Origin: Calycina herbarum
Taxonomy: Eukaryota; Ascomycota; Leotiomycetes; Helotiales; Pezizellaceae
Direction of reading: 5' to 3'
DNA length: 64,000 bases
Assembly (NCBI GenBank): GCA_001414485.1
Contig: LLEY01000102.1
Location: forward strand, 1-64,000
This document shows positions 33,399 to 45,672 of this stretch, piece by piece. Below the pieces are notes generated by a model. It saw nothing but the letters and a program-made list of their open reading frames with translations. It was not told the DNA's origin and did not search any database. The translations under genes and the position numbers were made by a program. Each line of letters starts with the position of its first letter. Within the stretch, counting starts at the first letter, position 1.

Positions 33399-35132
33399 TC
33401 AACGTACCTTTTGCAACAGAGAATCCCATACCGCCTCCTTCTTCTCAGCTCTATCCGCCAACCAGTTGCAATCATTATCCTGCGCAAAGGAACACCCACC
33501 TGGACCTTTCTCAACCCTGGACCCCGCCAATTTCAACATCCATGGAGTAGCACCATGAGCATTCTCGCTCCAGCCCCAAACATCCCGGACGGAGTCGTCT
33601 TCGAGCCACCAATCTAGTAAAGGATCATTGAGTGTACGGCAACCCGCCAAATAATGTAAGGCTGTATTACCATGAACATCCCTCTCATCGACGTCTTTGA
33701 TTCCATTATCCCAGAGATAGCGGACAACGAGACTTTGTTGCTCAAGCCCCGCCTCTAGAGGCAAGATTCGGTCACTGACCGCCCCGAGACTATTGTAATC
33801 ATTGAAGGATCGAGTATCTCTCGTCTCATGGATACTTTTTCGAATGATACTCGCATGTCTCTGGATTTTGAGACTGTAGGCTGGCATACACGCGATGTGT
33901 AATAACGTATGACCTAAAGCAGTGGTGCCAGCATTCTGTAGTGGAATGCGTGTCGCCACGTGCTGTAGCATTTCAAGATCTAATTTTGCAACAGCAAAAT
34001 GTAAGACGTGGACTTCATAAACTGGAGTTCGAAGCTCGAGACTAATATTTGGTCGAGAGCAGAGAATATCAAATGCTTCTCTCTCAAACTTGTTTGAGCT
34101 AATGATGGTTGCCATTAGAGGGGTCACACACCTTGTAGGGTTTGACAGAGCCATTGTATTCGGATCGAAGCCCAATTCAAGTAGGTGCCAAAGCATGGGA
34201 AGTTTGCTGTTGGCGATAGCAGCGTGGAGGGGAGAGGATATGCTCAATGCACTCTCCGACGCCGGCGAAGGAACGTAAAATTGAGGTTTTTTCCAAGAAG
34301 TCGCATCAGCGCCAGATACTAAAAGCATATTGAAGATCTCGATGGAGCCGGACTTTGCAGCTTCGACAAGTGCATGAAGTGTGTCGCCGTGTGGCCAGAA
34401 ACATGCGTCTGTGAAGTTTTCTTCGCACCAAAAGGGGGCCATCCCTTCCCAAAATCGATCCTCCACTTCCTCGCGGGTCAAGCTTGAAATTTGGGGTAAA
34501 TCCATGAGCTCAAGATATTCTGATCTGGTTGCTCGATCGCGTTTCCCGAGTTTGAGTGGTTGAATGCTCGGTCTAAATCGTAGGAATAGAGCTGCGTAAT
34601 CGTCGAAGATGAAAAATGGGAGCCCATTGGGATTCGCTCCAGCGTCAAGTAGAATTTTGACGTTGTTTGGTAATTTTGCACGGATTGCTTCCATGATGGG
34701 AGAAGTGACCCCAGCGAGACTGCGCCCTTTCGAGCGAAGTGCATGACAACTGTATTCCGAACGATAATTCAAGATTTTAGGCGAATAATCGTAATTCTCA
34801 TATTTGCCGTAGTAATTGGCTCTAATGAGTGATCGCCGACTGCATGAGATTTCGTAGTAGAGTTCAAAGCCTTCCGATAAGACGGCTTTCAAGATGCGTT
34901 GATCGGAATTGGAGGCTGCTCTCATAGATGGTGAGAGAGAACCTTCATCGACAGGGTCGAGGTATTCTTCTGGAGGACGGTAGTTGGAATCACCATCGTC
35001 GGAGTGCTCGCTGTTGTATGGGACGAGACTCATTCGAGTATCGTCATCGTCTGCGGGGGGTGGAGGGCAGGAGACAAAGTCCTCGTCTGAATGGATTGAC
35101 AGCGTTGCCGACGAGGTACTTGGGGAGTTCAT
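33399..35132 (-). CDS. Ankyrin-repeat protein
   Basis: A single exon encodes 577 residues from ATG 35132. The first 75 residues are acidic and Ser/Pro/Asp-rich, without a known domain. Ankyrin units then follow, scattered over about residues 140-545: L-L-D-A-G-A-N-P-N-G, L-L-V-S-G-A-D-A-T-S, the unit S-P-L-H-A-A-I-A-N-S, L-L-E-L-G-F-D-P-N-T, T-P-L-M-A-T-I, T-L-L-H-I-A-C and N-T-A-L-H-Y-L-A. The repeats are diverged and spaced by long insertions. No enzymatic, membrane or DNA-binding domain is seen. A role in protein binding is all that can be said. Confidence 0.85.
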   Translation of the reverse strand: MNSPSTSSATLSIHSDEDFVSCPPPPADDDDTRMSLVPYNSEHSDDGDSNYRPPEEYLDPVDEGSLSPSMRAASNSDQRILKAVLSEGFELYYEISCSRRSLIRANYYGKYENYDYSPKILNYRSEYSCHALRSKGRSLAGVTSPIMEAIRAKLPNNVKILLDAGANPNGLPFFIFDDYAALFLRFRPSIQPLKLGKRDRATRSEYLELMDLPQISSLTREEVEDRFWEGMAPFWCEENFTDACFWPHGDTLHALVEAAKSGSIEIFNMLLVSGADATSWKKPQFYVPSPASESALSISSPLHAAIANSKLPMLWHLLELGFDPNTMALSNPTRCVTPLMATIISSNKFEREAFDILCSRPNISLELRTPVYEVHVLHFAVAKLDLEMLQHVATRIPLQNAGTTALGHTLLHIACMPAYSLKIQRHASIIRKSIHETRDTRSFNDYNSLGAVSDRILPLEAGLEQQSLVVRYLWDNGIKDVDERDVHGNTALHYLAGCRTLNDPLLDWWLEDDSVRDVWGWSENAHGATPWMLKLAGSRVEKGPGGCSFAQDNDCNWLADRAEKKEAVWDSLLQKVR

Positions 35133-35913
35133 GGTTAGTTGACTTACATGCGCTAGTGGAGAAGAGAATTGTTATTAGTATCTGTATTTCAGTATGGTTT
35201 GAGCTTGATTTTGGGTAAAAATATTGTGAATGAGGAGGAAAGAAGTGAGGCGCTCGAAATTTGAGTCACCGGTCTGACCATGAGCCAATTAGGCAGCACA
35301 CAAGGATGGGGACAACATTACCCCTCATACTCACTATACTACGTACAACCTCGTTTCCAATCCGGAGGGCGAGAATTCGATATACAGAAGTGCGCCGTAG
35401 AGGACAATATCTTCGAAAACAAAAGTTCAAGGGATTTTACCCCAGCGTTTTTCGCAAGGCGAGCTCACGCTTCACTTTTTTCCCTCCCAAGCGACGGGCG
35501 TTTTGGTAGTCGTAGAAATAGTGCCGATCCGAGCCTTTTTGAAGAGAAGATGCTCCTCAAACTTCTGTAATTGGTAATGGTCCTTCGAATCTTGTTGGCA
35601 AGAGCCTCAACTGACTGAAACAAAAATTCATGTAGCCCTGTTCTTGTGTTTGTTGTTCTCTGTTTCTGTTGCAATGAAAAACATACTGTTAACCGGATTA
35701 GAGAAAACATATCTAAAAATAGGGGATGGAATTTTAACAGCCTTGACAGGCGAATAGCCATTTGTTGTTCAGGAAACCCCGATAATAATGGAAGTGTGGC
35801 CTGGTGAAACGGGAGGAGGATCGGCTAAATATCGGGCTGATGAGTTTAGCCCATATATTTCTCCCCTTCACCAAGCTTTCCTCTCCATCTACAAGATATA
35901 TGCAGCTTTCTCA
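35133..35913. other. Divergent intergenic region, ankyrin gene and RIT1
   Basis: This region of about 780 bases contains both promoters. An in-frame extension of RIT1 to 35788 exists, but the residues before 35914 do not resemble the family. No specific site was recognised. Confidence 0.4.
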
Positions 35914-37385
35914 ATGTCTAACCCAACCGAATCCGATCTCATATTCTCGGAACAAGCCAACCATAATTTCTCCAAAACTCTGGGGGACCTGAAAAGATCA
36001 ACGCTTTCCATCCACAATCGCCTCCGCTCAATAGAGGAAGATGCCGCCTTTGCTCAAAAAGTCCGGGATGCCTTCAACAAACCATTGATTGCAAACGAAC
36101 GATGCGGCAGTTGGTACATCGATCCTATAACCAAAGAAGGAAGCGCATATTTCAAGAGTACCGACGGGCATACGGGCGTCTGGAAGTTTAGCTCCCGGAG
36201 ATTGAATCTGCATCTTTTGGAAATTATTGGGAAGAATGATGGGTTGGTATGATGGGCCCGCAGATTGGTGTTATGCTGAATAGGGGGCTAGGTGTATAAT
36301 TGTCGATTCTACAAGACGTGGTAAAAGTATTACCCCCGCTTGATCGCCATGGCCCTCACTAACCTCTGCCAGGAATGCCAGATGCGCTTAGCAAAACCAT
36401 ACCAATCTGGTGCAGTGTTATAAACCGCGTATTATTTCCCGGAAAGCCTCAATGCCACGATCTACACGCTCCTCCACAAGTAGTCTCGTCTTCCGAGCAC
36501 GCCCAAATCACGGCTCTACTTCCCTCATTCAAACGCGCCCTCGAAGCTCTCGAAGTGCCTCTTGACAACCTAAAGCGTAATATTCCGAAACCTCTACGCC
36601 CGATGTGGGTAACACCAGATTCCAATATTACCACCACAACCACTATATTCGAGGATTTTCATCCAATCATATGCTGCACTGTTTCGAGGCGGGTGGCAGG
36701 AGGGGAGGTCAGCGAAGGGGGGTACATACAGGGCGCTGGGGACGATACAGAAAATTGGGCTTATGGCCTGACACCAACAGTCTTTTGGTCAAACCGCGAA
36801 GCCCTCTTTTTCACTGGGGAAGGGGACTTGCCGGATTTGATTGAGGAACTTGTTGGTCAAGGAGTTGTAACGGGATCTGAGGCTGGAAGTCTGCGATGTG
36901 TTCAACCAACATCGTTTCTATTTGTTGCTCAGACTGTAGCATTGAGTGCAGCAGGTGTCAGCGAGGATTCTTTGATGATTGTCTTGCTGCCAACAATTTC
37001 AAATCAGGATACATGGGCCACGTCAAGGACGAGGCTCGATATTGGACTTGGTCCCCACAAGGTGGGTAGTCGTAGTCTTCGAACTGCGCTTCCATACATC
37101 ACAGATTTTCTGAGGAAGAATTTGTCAGACCAGAAGCTAGCAGTAAAGCAAATAATCGTTGCTTGTGAAAGTGGCAAGGACCTCTCAATTGGTGCTGCTC
37201 TTGCTATTCTGTGCTTGTTCTTCGATAATGAGGGCAAATTAACAGAGGCGAGCAATCCCAAGATTGATAAGTCTTTCATTAGAAGTCGATTGGGGTGGGT
37301 TTCTACGTCGATGCCTGATGCAAATCCAAACAGGGCTACATTGCAAAGTGTGAATAGTTATCTAATGGATCGTGGTTTCAGATAG
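35914..37385 (+). CDS. RIT1: Initiator tRNA 2'-O-ribosyl phosphate transferase
   Basis: Three exons (35914-36242, 36292-36326, 36373-37385) predict about 458 residues. The enzyme adds a 2'-O-ribosyl phosphate to base 64 of the initiator tRNA and keeps it out of elongation. Family motifs are clear: S-W-Y-I-D-P, F-K-S-T-D-G-H-T-G-V-W, N-L-H-L-L-E-I-I-G, the phosphate-binding I-I-V-D-S-T-R-R-G-K, and then M-P-D-A-L-S-K-T-I-P-I-W. The first intron fits the conserved N-D-G-C-I-I-V-D join if the donor is GTTGGT at 36243. A GTATGA donor at 36247 gives a slightly longer loop. The start at 35914 fits the family. The 35-base second exon is unusually small. The gene ends 46 bases from the end of the convergent kinase gene. 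Confidence 0.93.
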
Positions 37386-37431
37386 AACCAGCTTTCCAAA
37401 GTCAAAATTTGAACCAATGCTGTTTTCGAAT

Positions 37432-38777
37432 CTACAATTTTTCCAAAGGCACCAAGCCTTTCTTTTTAGCATACCCTTCAAACCCTTCGCTATATTTCTC
37501 CAGAAGCTTGACCATTGTTTCCCTGGCTCTACAAAAATTATCAGCCATTAGCAAACAGGTTTATGGCGTGGATACAAAGTTTGCACTTACAGTATTCTAA
37601 ACCTTAGATTTCCTGGATATAAGGAAGAGGATAACATATCGAATCGCCTGTGAGTAAGGCTGTTAGAAAATCGATTGATCGCCGGTTTCTTAGTCATGAG
37701 ACTTACAATGAATATAGAGCTCTGCGATCATCAAACTCCTTGGAGGGCTCGGATGGGACGAAGTGCTTTGTGTATTCATCTACATAGGACTTTGTCGTCC
37801 TGTGGCGTGGACAAGTCCATGGCCCGAGTTCATCTAAGATCACGAAAAGTATCAGTAACCATTCTTTTGTTGGCAGCCAGAATGCATACTCACATTCGTT
37901 ATGAGCATACAAAGGGGTTGCATCAAAAATGACCTGCATGCCTGTCGCAACATCAACAGAAGCGTTGCCGTCCCATAGGTCACCGTGGACCAAACTTGGA
38001 GTTATAGTCCTGCCTTCGGTCTCAAGGGGACGAAGGGGTCGTGGGATCACAGCCGTGAATATCGCTTTTGATAGGCGCTCGAATTCTTCATCAGGCCCGT
38101 GGGTCTCCATGTCGTTCTCGAAGAATTGTTTCAAGCCTTTAGAATAGCATTCTTCCCAAGTATCGCTCACTGGGAAGAATTGCTTCTTGTTTCCTCCGAA
38201 TGTTGCGATAGGGAAACCGAACTTGCCATCTGGCGAGACGCCTCTCTTGTGCATCTCTGCGACGAGACTGGGGAAATCCGATAGATTCGGAATATCATCA
38301 CTCAACTCGTGGAATCGACACAAGAAGAAATGGGTGTCTGGAATACTCTCGTAGCTTGCTTTCCGAAGCAATTGGCTCAGGAACTATCTCTGGCATCACT
38401 TTGTACAGCTCCTTCATAGCCTGAAACTCATTGCGTACCATGGTCTTGCCATATTCGCCTTGGTGGACCTGGGATGTCGGTCAGTATGTTTTTGCGACGA
38501 ACAAGGCTTCACTACCTTCACAAAGAAACTTTCTTCCTCGCCATTAGGATCAGTGGTCTCAATCTTGGCGGTCCTTGCCCAATAGGAGGCTCCGCTTGGG
38601 GTTATTCCGACGATTTTGTTGTCTTTTGGGAGCTCTATGGGTAGGTGGGTTGCAAGTAAATTCGACGCTTGTATGGAAATCGGAGAAAAACTAACTTTTG
38701 GCAATCGCTTCGTCGACGAATGTAATGGTACTCTGCGGAATGGGGACTTCCTTGTCCCAAATTGCTTTATCTGTCAT
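37432..38777 (-). pseudogene. Fructosamine/ketosamine-3-kinase-like gene with an apparent frameshift
   Basis: ATG 38777 (MTDKAIWDKEVP) opens a family-like N-terminus. An intron (38695-38635) joins A-I-A-K to K-L-P-K-D-N-K-I. A second intron follows the V-K of F-F-V-K. Near 38365 the frame shifts by one base between E-P-I-A-S and S-Y-E-S-I-P-D-T-H-F-F-L-C, with no splice sites to explain it. The remainder is well conserved: the catalytic loop H-G-D-L-W-D-G-N, Y-A-H-N-E followed by an intron, and a last exon R-E-T-M-V-K-L-L-E-K-Y ending at 37432. The family phosphorylates fructosamines and ribulosamines to repair glycated proteins. The gene is either a recent pseudogene or carries a one-base sequence error. 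Confidence 0.8.
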
Positions 38778-39403
38778 AGTGGAGGTGGAGGTACCGTGGT
38801 AGATACAAAAGCCACGAATATGATACTGAGTGTTAATGCCAACTGCTAATACTGAATGAAGGAACTTGAAGGTTACTTCTATTACTTTCGAGGGGACCTA
38901 TTCACTGACCTTGGTAGGGTCTGACAGTGTCTGTCGTACTACCCCCAGTTTCAAGACCCGGTTACCGCATTTCCTGCACCGATACTACGAATGATACGCT
39001 GTGTTGTTACCCATGGCGATTACGATTAGGAATCCGTGATCCGGAGCTTGAAGGTACTTTTAGACTTCCCTTATATACTTATTCTGATGCTTCTGGAAGA
39101 ATGACACAGCTCTGATTTATTCCAATTGATTTTTTATGAGTATTCTATTCCTGGTCAGTATGGAATTTTCCATTCCCTCGTACAGCAGGCTCACTTAATT
39201 CAGAAGGTATCACTAGGTATGGCAATGTAGTGCACCAGTGCATGCGAATGGCCACCAATCATCACCGCTTGATACCACCTTTTATTTAGCCACCACATGC
39301 CTTTTCTCTCATCGGCTTACACCATCAGGCCAAGGCCTAATAAGGCAAGTTTGTCCGCTGCATATTCCCTTGATGTTTCGAATTTTCCAACCAACATTAA
39401 GCT
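38778..39403. other. Intergenic region upstream of the NLR gene
   Basis: Just over 600 bases divide the kinase start from the NLR frame. No ATG in frame with the NLR was found here. A short upstream exon (for example from ATG 39373) is possible but unsupported. Confidence 0.4.
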
Positions 39404-42400
39404 TTGAAATCACTGTTGGCATCACCCAACTGCTTGTTATCGGCACTCTTCCTAGGAATCATACACCAGCGAAGCACACCCTCACAGGTGTTGGTAGTTG
39501 CGGACTATGAAGTTGGGGGTGCTGGTGTGATAGAGCAACAGGAGTATCTGCGTTGCAGCAGCACCACGGTCACCACATCCTCCACGCGATCATTCTTCAC
39601 TCGTAATCTGATCAAAAAAGACAACGCCCGTGACGAGGACCCAAAAGACCGAAGCCCAAAAGGGCCCTTGGGGCTTACAACCCTTTTTTCGCCGGAAGAT
39701 GGAGTAGTTGCAGACCTTGTTTTCGTTCATGGTCTGAATGGGGGGTCGCAAAGTACTTGGTGTAAGGGAAATGCGTCCCTCTTCTGGCCTAAAGAGTGGT
39801 TAACAAAGGATGCGGCTTTCAAGGATGTGAGAATACATACTTTTGGTTACTCATCGGCCATTGGAAGAGAATCTATCCTCAATATTCAGGACTTTGCGTC
39901 ATCCCTTCTTGCTGGAATCCAGGATTGTCCATCTATCCCTAGAAATGACGATGTGCGTGTAACCGTCTTATGTTTCAAATTCTTCAATAACGCTAATGAT
40001 TCTAGACTCCTATCATCTTGGTTGGCCATAGCATGGGGGGCCTGGTAATTAAGAAAGCTTTCATTCTGGGCAGTCAAATACCATCTTTCGGGTCCGTTGT
40101 CAGTCGGATTCGTGCCATATTCTTTCTCGCTGTACCCCACCAAGGGGCGGAAATGGCGAAAACCTTGAGCCGTATCTTGTCTTTAGTCCCAGGATCTCGT
40201 CCATTTGTCCGTGATCTTTTCCCACAGTCACCGGTACTTCAGTCTATCAATGACGAGTTCCCTAGATACTGCAATGATCTTCAGCTGTTCTCTTTTTTCG
40301 AGACCAGGCCCATGAACTATGGAGTTGGTAAGGGACTCATTGTGGAGAAGCAAGCCGCGGTCATGAACTACCCCAACGAGCGGAGTACGTATTTGGATGC
40401 AAACCACAGAGATGTAGCAAAGTACTCTTCCTCTGATGAACCGTCTTATATGACAGTCAGAAACGCCCTCGCAACAGTGATCGAGTCTCAAAGACAGACG
40501 ACCCTGAGCATGCGTGGGCCCGTGGGACAGGAACGACGAGATACTTTGGGGAGATTTCTTGGTATTTCAGATATACCAGACGAAGCTATCATGATGCAAG
40601 ACACCCGCAGAATTCAGGGCTCGGGCGAATGGCTACTTCAGAAAGATTCATTCAGGGAATGGCGTGACGCTTATTCTTCAAAGTTGCTGTGGTTGCGTGG
40701 CCGCCCGGGTGCTGGGAAATCGTTCCTTTCGGGGATGGCGGTAAACCACCTACGCGAACGCGGTCTCGACTGCTGCAGTTTCTTTTTTGTCTCAGGAGAC
40801 AATACCAGATCGTCTCTCAATGCTTTACTAAGATCCATGGCCTTTCAAATGGCCTTGATACACCCGGAAATCCTATCGTGCATTCTAGAATTATCTTCGA
40901 GAAAAGATTGCTCGATAGACAAAGTCGATCACAACCCAGTTTGGAGACAACTGTTTCTTTCCGGAATCTTGAAGATAAAGTTGAACAGACAGCAATACTG
41001 GGTCATTGACGCCATTGATGAATGCAAGGCGGGAACGGAAATCATGAACTTCTTGACCAAGGCACAAGAATTATGGCCGCTCTGCATACTCAAAACTTCG
41101 AGGAACTCCTACGAGTCATTCATCAGCAGCAGAAACTCAAATACGGAGGTTCTCACAGAGACTATTGGGGACGATGATACCAAAAACGACATATCGTTGT
41201 TTCTTCATAGCAATCTCGATCTCCTACCAGCATCATCACATAAATCTCGTCAAGAAATGGCAGAGCATATAATTCAAAGCTCGAGGGGATGCTTTTTGTG
41301 GGCAAATTTGATGTTGAAAGAACTACGCCAGGTACATACGGCAGCAGAAACTAGAATGGTCTTGGCCAGTACTCCGTCAGATATGGATCAATTGTATCTT
41401 AACATACGTTCTGGTATGTCGAGGGTGAGATTTGGTAAAGATCTCGCGAAGTCGATTTTGACGTGGGCAACTTGTTCATTTAGACCTTTGTCAACTGCTG
41501 AGCTTCATACGGCAATTGAAATAGATATCAACGATGAAATTGACAATATCGAAAAATCAATCACATCATGTTGCGGAAATCTCGCATACGTGGATGCGCG
41601 ACAGAAGCTGCAGCTCATACATCTCACCGCTAGAGATTTTTTGATGAACAAAGAGCTAGACTCCGAATTTGCGATTGACAAAGTAGAAGGGAACCGGCGA
41701 CTAGCTTTGGTTTGTCTACAGTACTTGATGGGAAGCGAGATGAACATACAACCAAAATCCAAAAAGCTCTCAGTCCCAACGGAAGCGCAGGAACGATCAC
41801 CATTTGTCAACTATGCCTGCGAGTTTCTTTTCCAGCATCTGTTTCACGTCAAGTCTTATGATGATGAGATCTTTCGATCAGTGGCAGGCTTTCTGGGATC
41901 GCCTAGTGTTTTAAGCTGGATAGAGCACATCGCAAAATACTCCGACCTACAGCTGGTATATCAAGCCGGAAAGACAATTCTAAACTTACTCAGTCGGCCA
42001 TCGCATCACTCACCCCCTATAGGCTTTCAGCGAGAATTGTCTATTCTAGGAAGATGGGGTGATGATTTTATTCATTTGGTAACAAAATTCTCCCATCGTT
42101 TGTTCCTCTCGCCATCGTCTATTCGCCATTTGATACCGCCTTTCTGCCCTTCAGAGTCGATAATTCGTCAACAATTTTCAGTCCCGAATCATGGCCTAAG
42201 TATACACGGCCTAAGTGGAACGGGGTGGGACGAGTGCCTAACAACTATCACTTACGCAAAAGGAACTAAACCATTAAGTTCTGCTGCAGGTCACGGTTTC
42301 TTCATGCTGGGATTGTCTACCGGAAAAATACTTGTTTACGATGATACCATATTTCAGGAATTTCGGGTTCTAAGTCACAAGGAGCCGGTGTGGGGTCTGA

Positions 42401-44007
42401 AATTCGGTGAGACGGGAAAATATCTCGCCTCCTCCGGAGCAAAATTCGTAAGAGTTTGGGATTTGCATTCGTGGTCTGAGGTTATAAGTGTACCTCTTAA
42501 GTCATTTGCCATTGCACTCGACTTTACAGAAAATGATTCTGTTCTAATCATCGCATCCAAAAACAATCAGCTTACCTACTGGGACCTGGATACGGGTAGC
42601 CCTCGCGACGAACCCGTGAACTGGACTGGAGACTTCATTGAAGAAGGCCCAGAGCTTCATCTTAGATAACCAACAATGGCTGCCATAGCTCATCATCAAA
42701 ACCTCCTGGCTGTCGTCTATCGTGGGGAGGATATATTATTATGGGACACTGAGCAAGACCGAATTCATGATATCTACGAAAAGGATACAGGCTCTCGCGC
42801 AAATGGTTCCACGAAATTTGCCGAAGGCACGACTACTGTCAATGCTCTGGCTTTCAGTACAGCATTGGAGACTTACTTGTTGGCGGCTGCGTTTGCCGAC
42901 GGAGACTTAGTGGTCTATGATACATTATCTGGAGATGTTATGGGCATGATCCCGAGCCAAAATGTGCAGGTACTTGCCTCTTCCCCGGACGGGCGCACCC
43001 TGGCTAGGGCAAACAGCTCGGGCGATATTTTCCTTCTGGATTTTGAAACTCTCCGTTTTCTTTACAGAATTTCTTTCGACAGTAGTTCACTTATGGCCAA
43101 GTCGCTGGCTTTCACGGCTGATGGTCTTCGTCTCATTGATGTTAGAGCATTCCAATGCCGCGTCTGGCAACCGACTGTGTTGCTCCGGCAGGATGTGGAT
43201 GATGAAAACAGCGATACGGTATCTATATCGACCGGACCTCAAGAAATCGAATACCAGGCCGAAAATACGATCAGTATTACAGCTGTTGTGTGTGTTAAAA
43301 TGACTGCTGCCTCGGTTGTTTTCTGCGGAAAAGATGACGGTACGGTTCACGCATATGATATTGCTGGTGAGCCTCAAAGTCAACCTATCTTTACGCAGAC
43401 TCCGAATTGTTCCATCCAACAGCTGCACTTTGACGATTCGAGTGGGATTTTGTCCTGTGCTAATCTTTCTGGGAGAGTGACCACTAGAAAGGTTGTTCGG
43501 TTGGCTCGCAACAAATGGGGAGTCGAAGACCCCCTTATCGATATAAGAACGGGGTTGAAGACCATTCAGCTTCTAACCAGTGCTAAGCACTCAAATCTGC
43601 TTGTAGTGACCGAGGAGCATGACACACTTTGGCCTTTGGATACACAAAAACAGGAACATGGGGCGCGAGTTGGTGGCCACACAGAAACGCAATGGGTGCC
43701 CCATCCTACTAACTTGGATGTTTTGATTCATTGTAACGCTGCATCAGTGGAACTGTGCAGTTGTCTGACATTGAAACCACTTCATCATATCCCTTTGCCA
43801 ACTCACATCATGTCTTTCAAAGCCATACTTTCACTCCATAGCCCAATATTTTTCGGCAGTATCTCCTACGAAGCCCCCAAGAGCACAAATCGCCAGTCCA
43901 AAACTTACGTGGGAATTCAAGGATTTCCACATGGGCTCCAAAGAGTTGTTACCTGTAGGTATTATAGATGATTTGGCCTCCTCCCTGGAGGTTATTATTG
44001 GTGTGTA

Positions 44008-45672
44008 CTTGGGCAAGTATTACTTGAACCCTCTTCAGCTCGTTACCACTTTTTAGTATAGAATTAGCACCAAAACTAACCGATTTCCACCCCAACACCT
44101 ACTTTTCACTTCACAATTAATTGACAACCACAACACCAAAATGGCCAAAAAAACAAGAAAGTCAAAGGGCCGTGCCCCACGCATATATAAGACTTCCTGG
44201 CGTGAGGTCCTTATCTGGCAACGTACTCAAATTGTTAGTAGAATTGGACAGAATACCAACAAGGCAGAGTCACTTAGATGGGTAGGCAGGGATGACGAGT
44301 CCTACCCTGTTTCTCTAGATGGCGTAAGGGATATTAGAAGGAGGGCTAAGAAGAACGCTGCACGTACTCGGAACGGAAATATAAGGGGTTAACATCTTGA
44401 TATACCCTCCAACGTTGAATCCAAGCCTCGTGGACACCCCCCGATTAAGCTTACTAAGGAGTTACGTTAACGCATCATAGACAAGGTTACGAGTGATAGA
44501 GAGGAGCGCTGGAAGACAAATATCACACACCTTTGCGAGCTTGGTCTCTGGGGCAACGATAACAAGAACGAGAACCTTTTAGAGTCCTCTTTTTAACAAG
44601 CCTTATACGACGCTGGTTACTCCTTTATACGAGGAGGAGTTAAGCCTAAACTTAACGAGGTTATTATGAAACAACGAGTTAAGTCAGCTAAGATACTCCT
44701 TGACATAGACCTCTCCCAACTTATATGGATAGACGCTGCTTCCTTACGTATAGAGCTTTACGATGGTCTAGACAGGTGCTGGCAGAAGGAGGACGAGTAC
44801 TATCACAAGGACGTACGGTCAGAGATAGTAAAGGGGTATTCCGACGGACAGTTCTTTGGTGCTATCTGCCTTGGCCAACGGAGAGGTCCTTACCATATCT
44901 ACGAGCTAGAGACAGTCTAAGAAGTTAAAGATGCGGAGGCACATTTTGCTGAGGCTAATACAGCTTGGTTACATTACGCAGAGAGGGAGTTTTGGAGGCT
45001 GGAACAGGCGAAAGAGGACTACTGGGCTAGTAGAGGACGTAGGGTACCTGGAAAGAGGGCAGAACTATATACCTACCTTCATAAACAAGCATATAAGAGG
45101 GGGGACAGGGGTAAGGGAGGGGTGGATTTCTACCGGCTTTGTGAGGGGTATCTTAAGCCAAAGCTTATACCTTGGTATAAGGAGTTGAAGAGGTTAGGGA
45201 GAAGAAAGCAGATGCGTCTTGTTATGGATAATGCTGGCCCACACTCTTATAGAGTGACTAAAGAGGTATTATACTACTACTCTGTGTGGAGGCTCCTTCA
45301 CCCTCCCTAATCACCTGATATGAATGCTATAGAACAGATATGGAGGTATATAAGGGTCCAGCTACGTAAGAGAAAAGTACAGTCAAAGAACAAGGAGGAT
45401 CTTCAGCGTATGTGGATTGAGGAGTGGAAGCGAGTTCCTTAAAGGTTGATAGATAAGGTGATTATAAATCTTAGAAAGACTCTTCAGAAGGTGGTCAAGC
45501 ATGGTGGGGATAATGATTTCCATAGATAGAGCTTTAATTTCTACTACTTTTCATGAAAAAACACCCATTTTTGCATTATATATAAGTGATTGTAGTGAAA
45601 AGGGAGGTGGTGAGTATAGGCGAAAAATGAGCTGAAAATTAGCTGAGAGGGTTCAAGTAATACTTGCCCAAG
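44008..45672 (+). mobile_element. Tc1/mariner element inserted in the NLR gene
   Basis: The 1,665-base element is bounded by inverted repeats beginning CTTGGGCAAGTATTACTTGA and continuing through ACCCTCT to about 34 bases, nearly perfect at both ends. It is flanked by the TA target (44006-44007 and 45673-45674). Joining the flanks at one TA restores the NLR reading frame, so the empty site is clear. The right terminal repeat is intact and the element carries one transposase frame. Confidence 0.93.
44141..45529 (+). pseudogene. DD34E Tc1-like transposase with six in-frame TAA stops
   Basis: One continuous frame begins at ATG 44141 (MAKKTRKSKG) and ends at TAG 45527-45529, about 462 codons. 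Six TAA codons interrupt it, at 44390, 44468, 44594, 44918, 45308 and 45440. The DDE residues are recognisable: I-W-I-D-A-A-S, V-M-D-N-A-G-P-H, and S-P-D-M-N-A-I-E-Q-I-W, with 34 residues between the second Asp and the Glu. All stops are TAA and none is TAG or TGA. This fits CAA changed by C-to-T at CpA, the favoured RIP context. There is no frameshift, so the copy is mutated but structurally whole. Confidence 0.88.
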
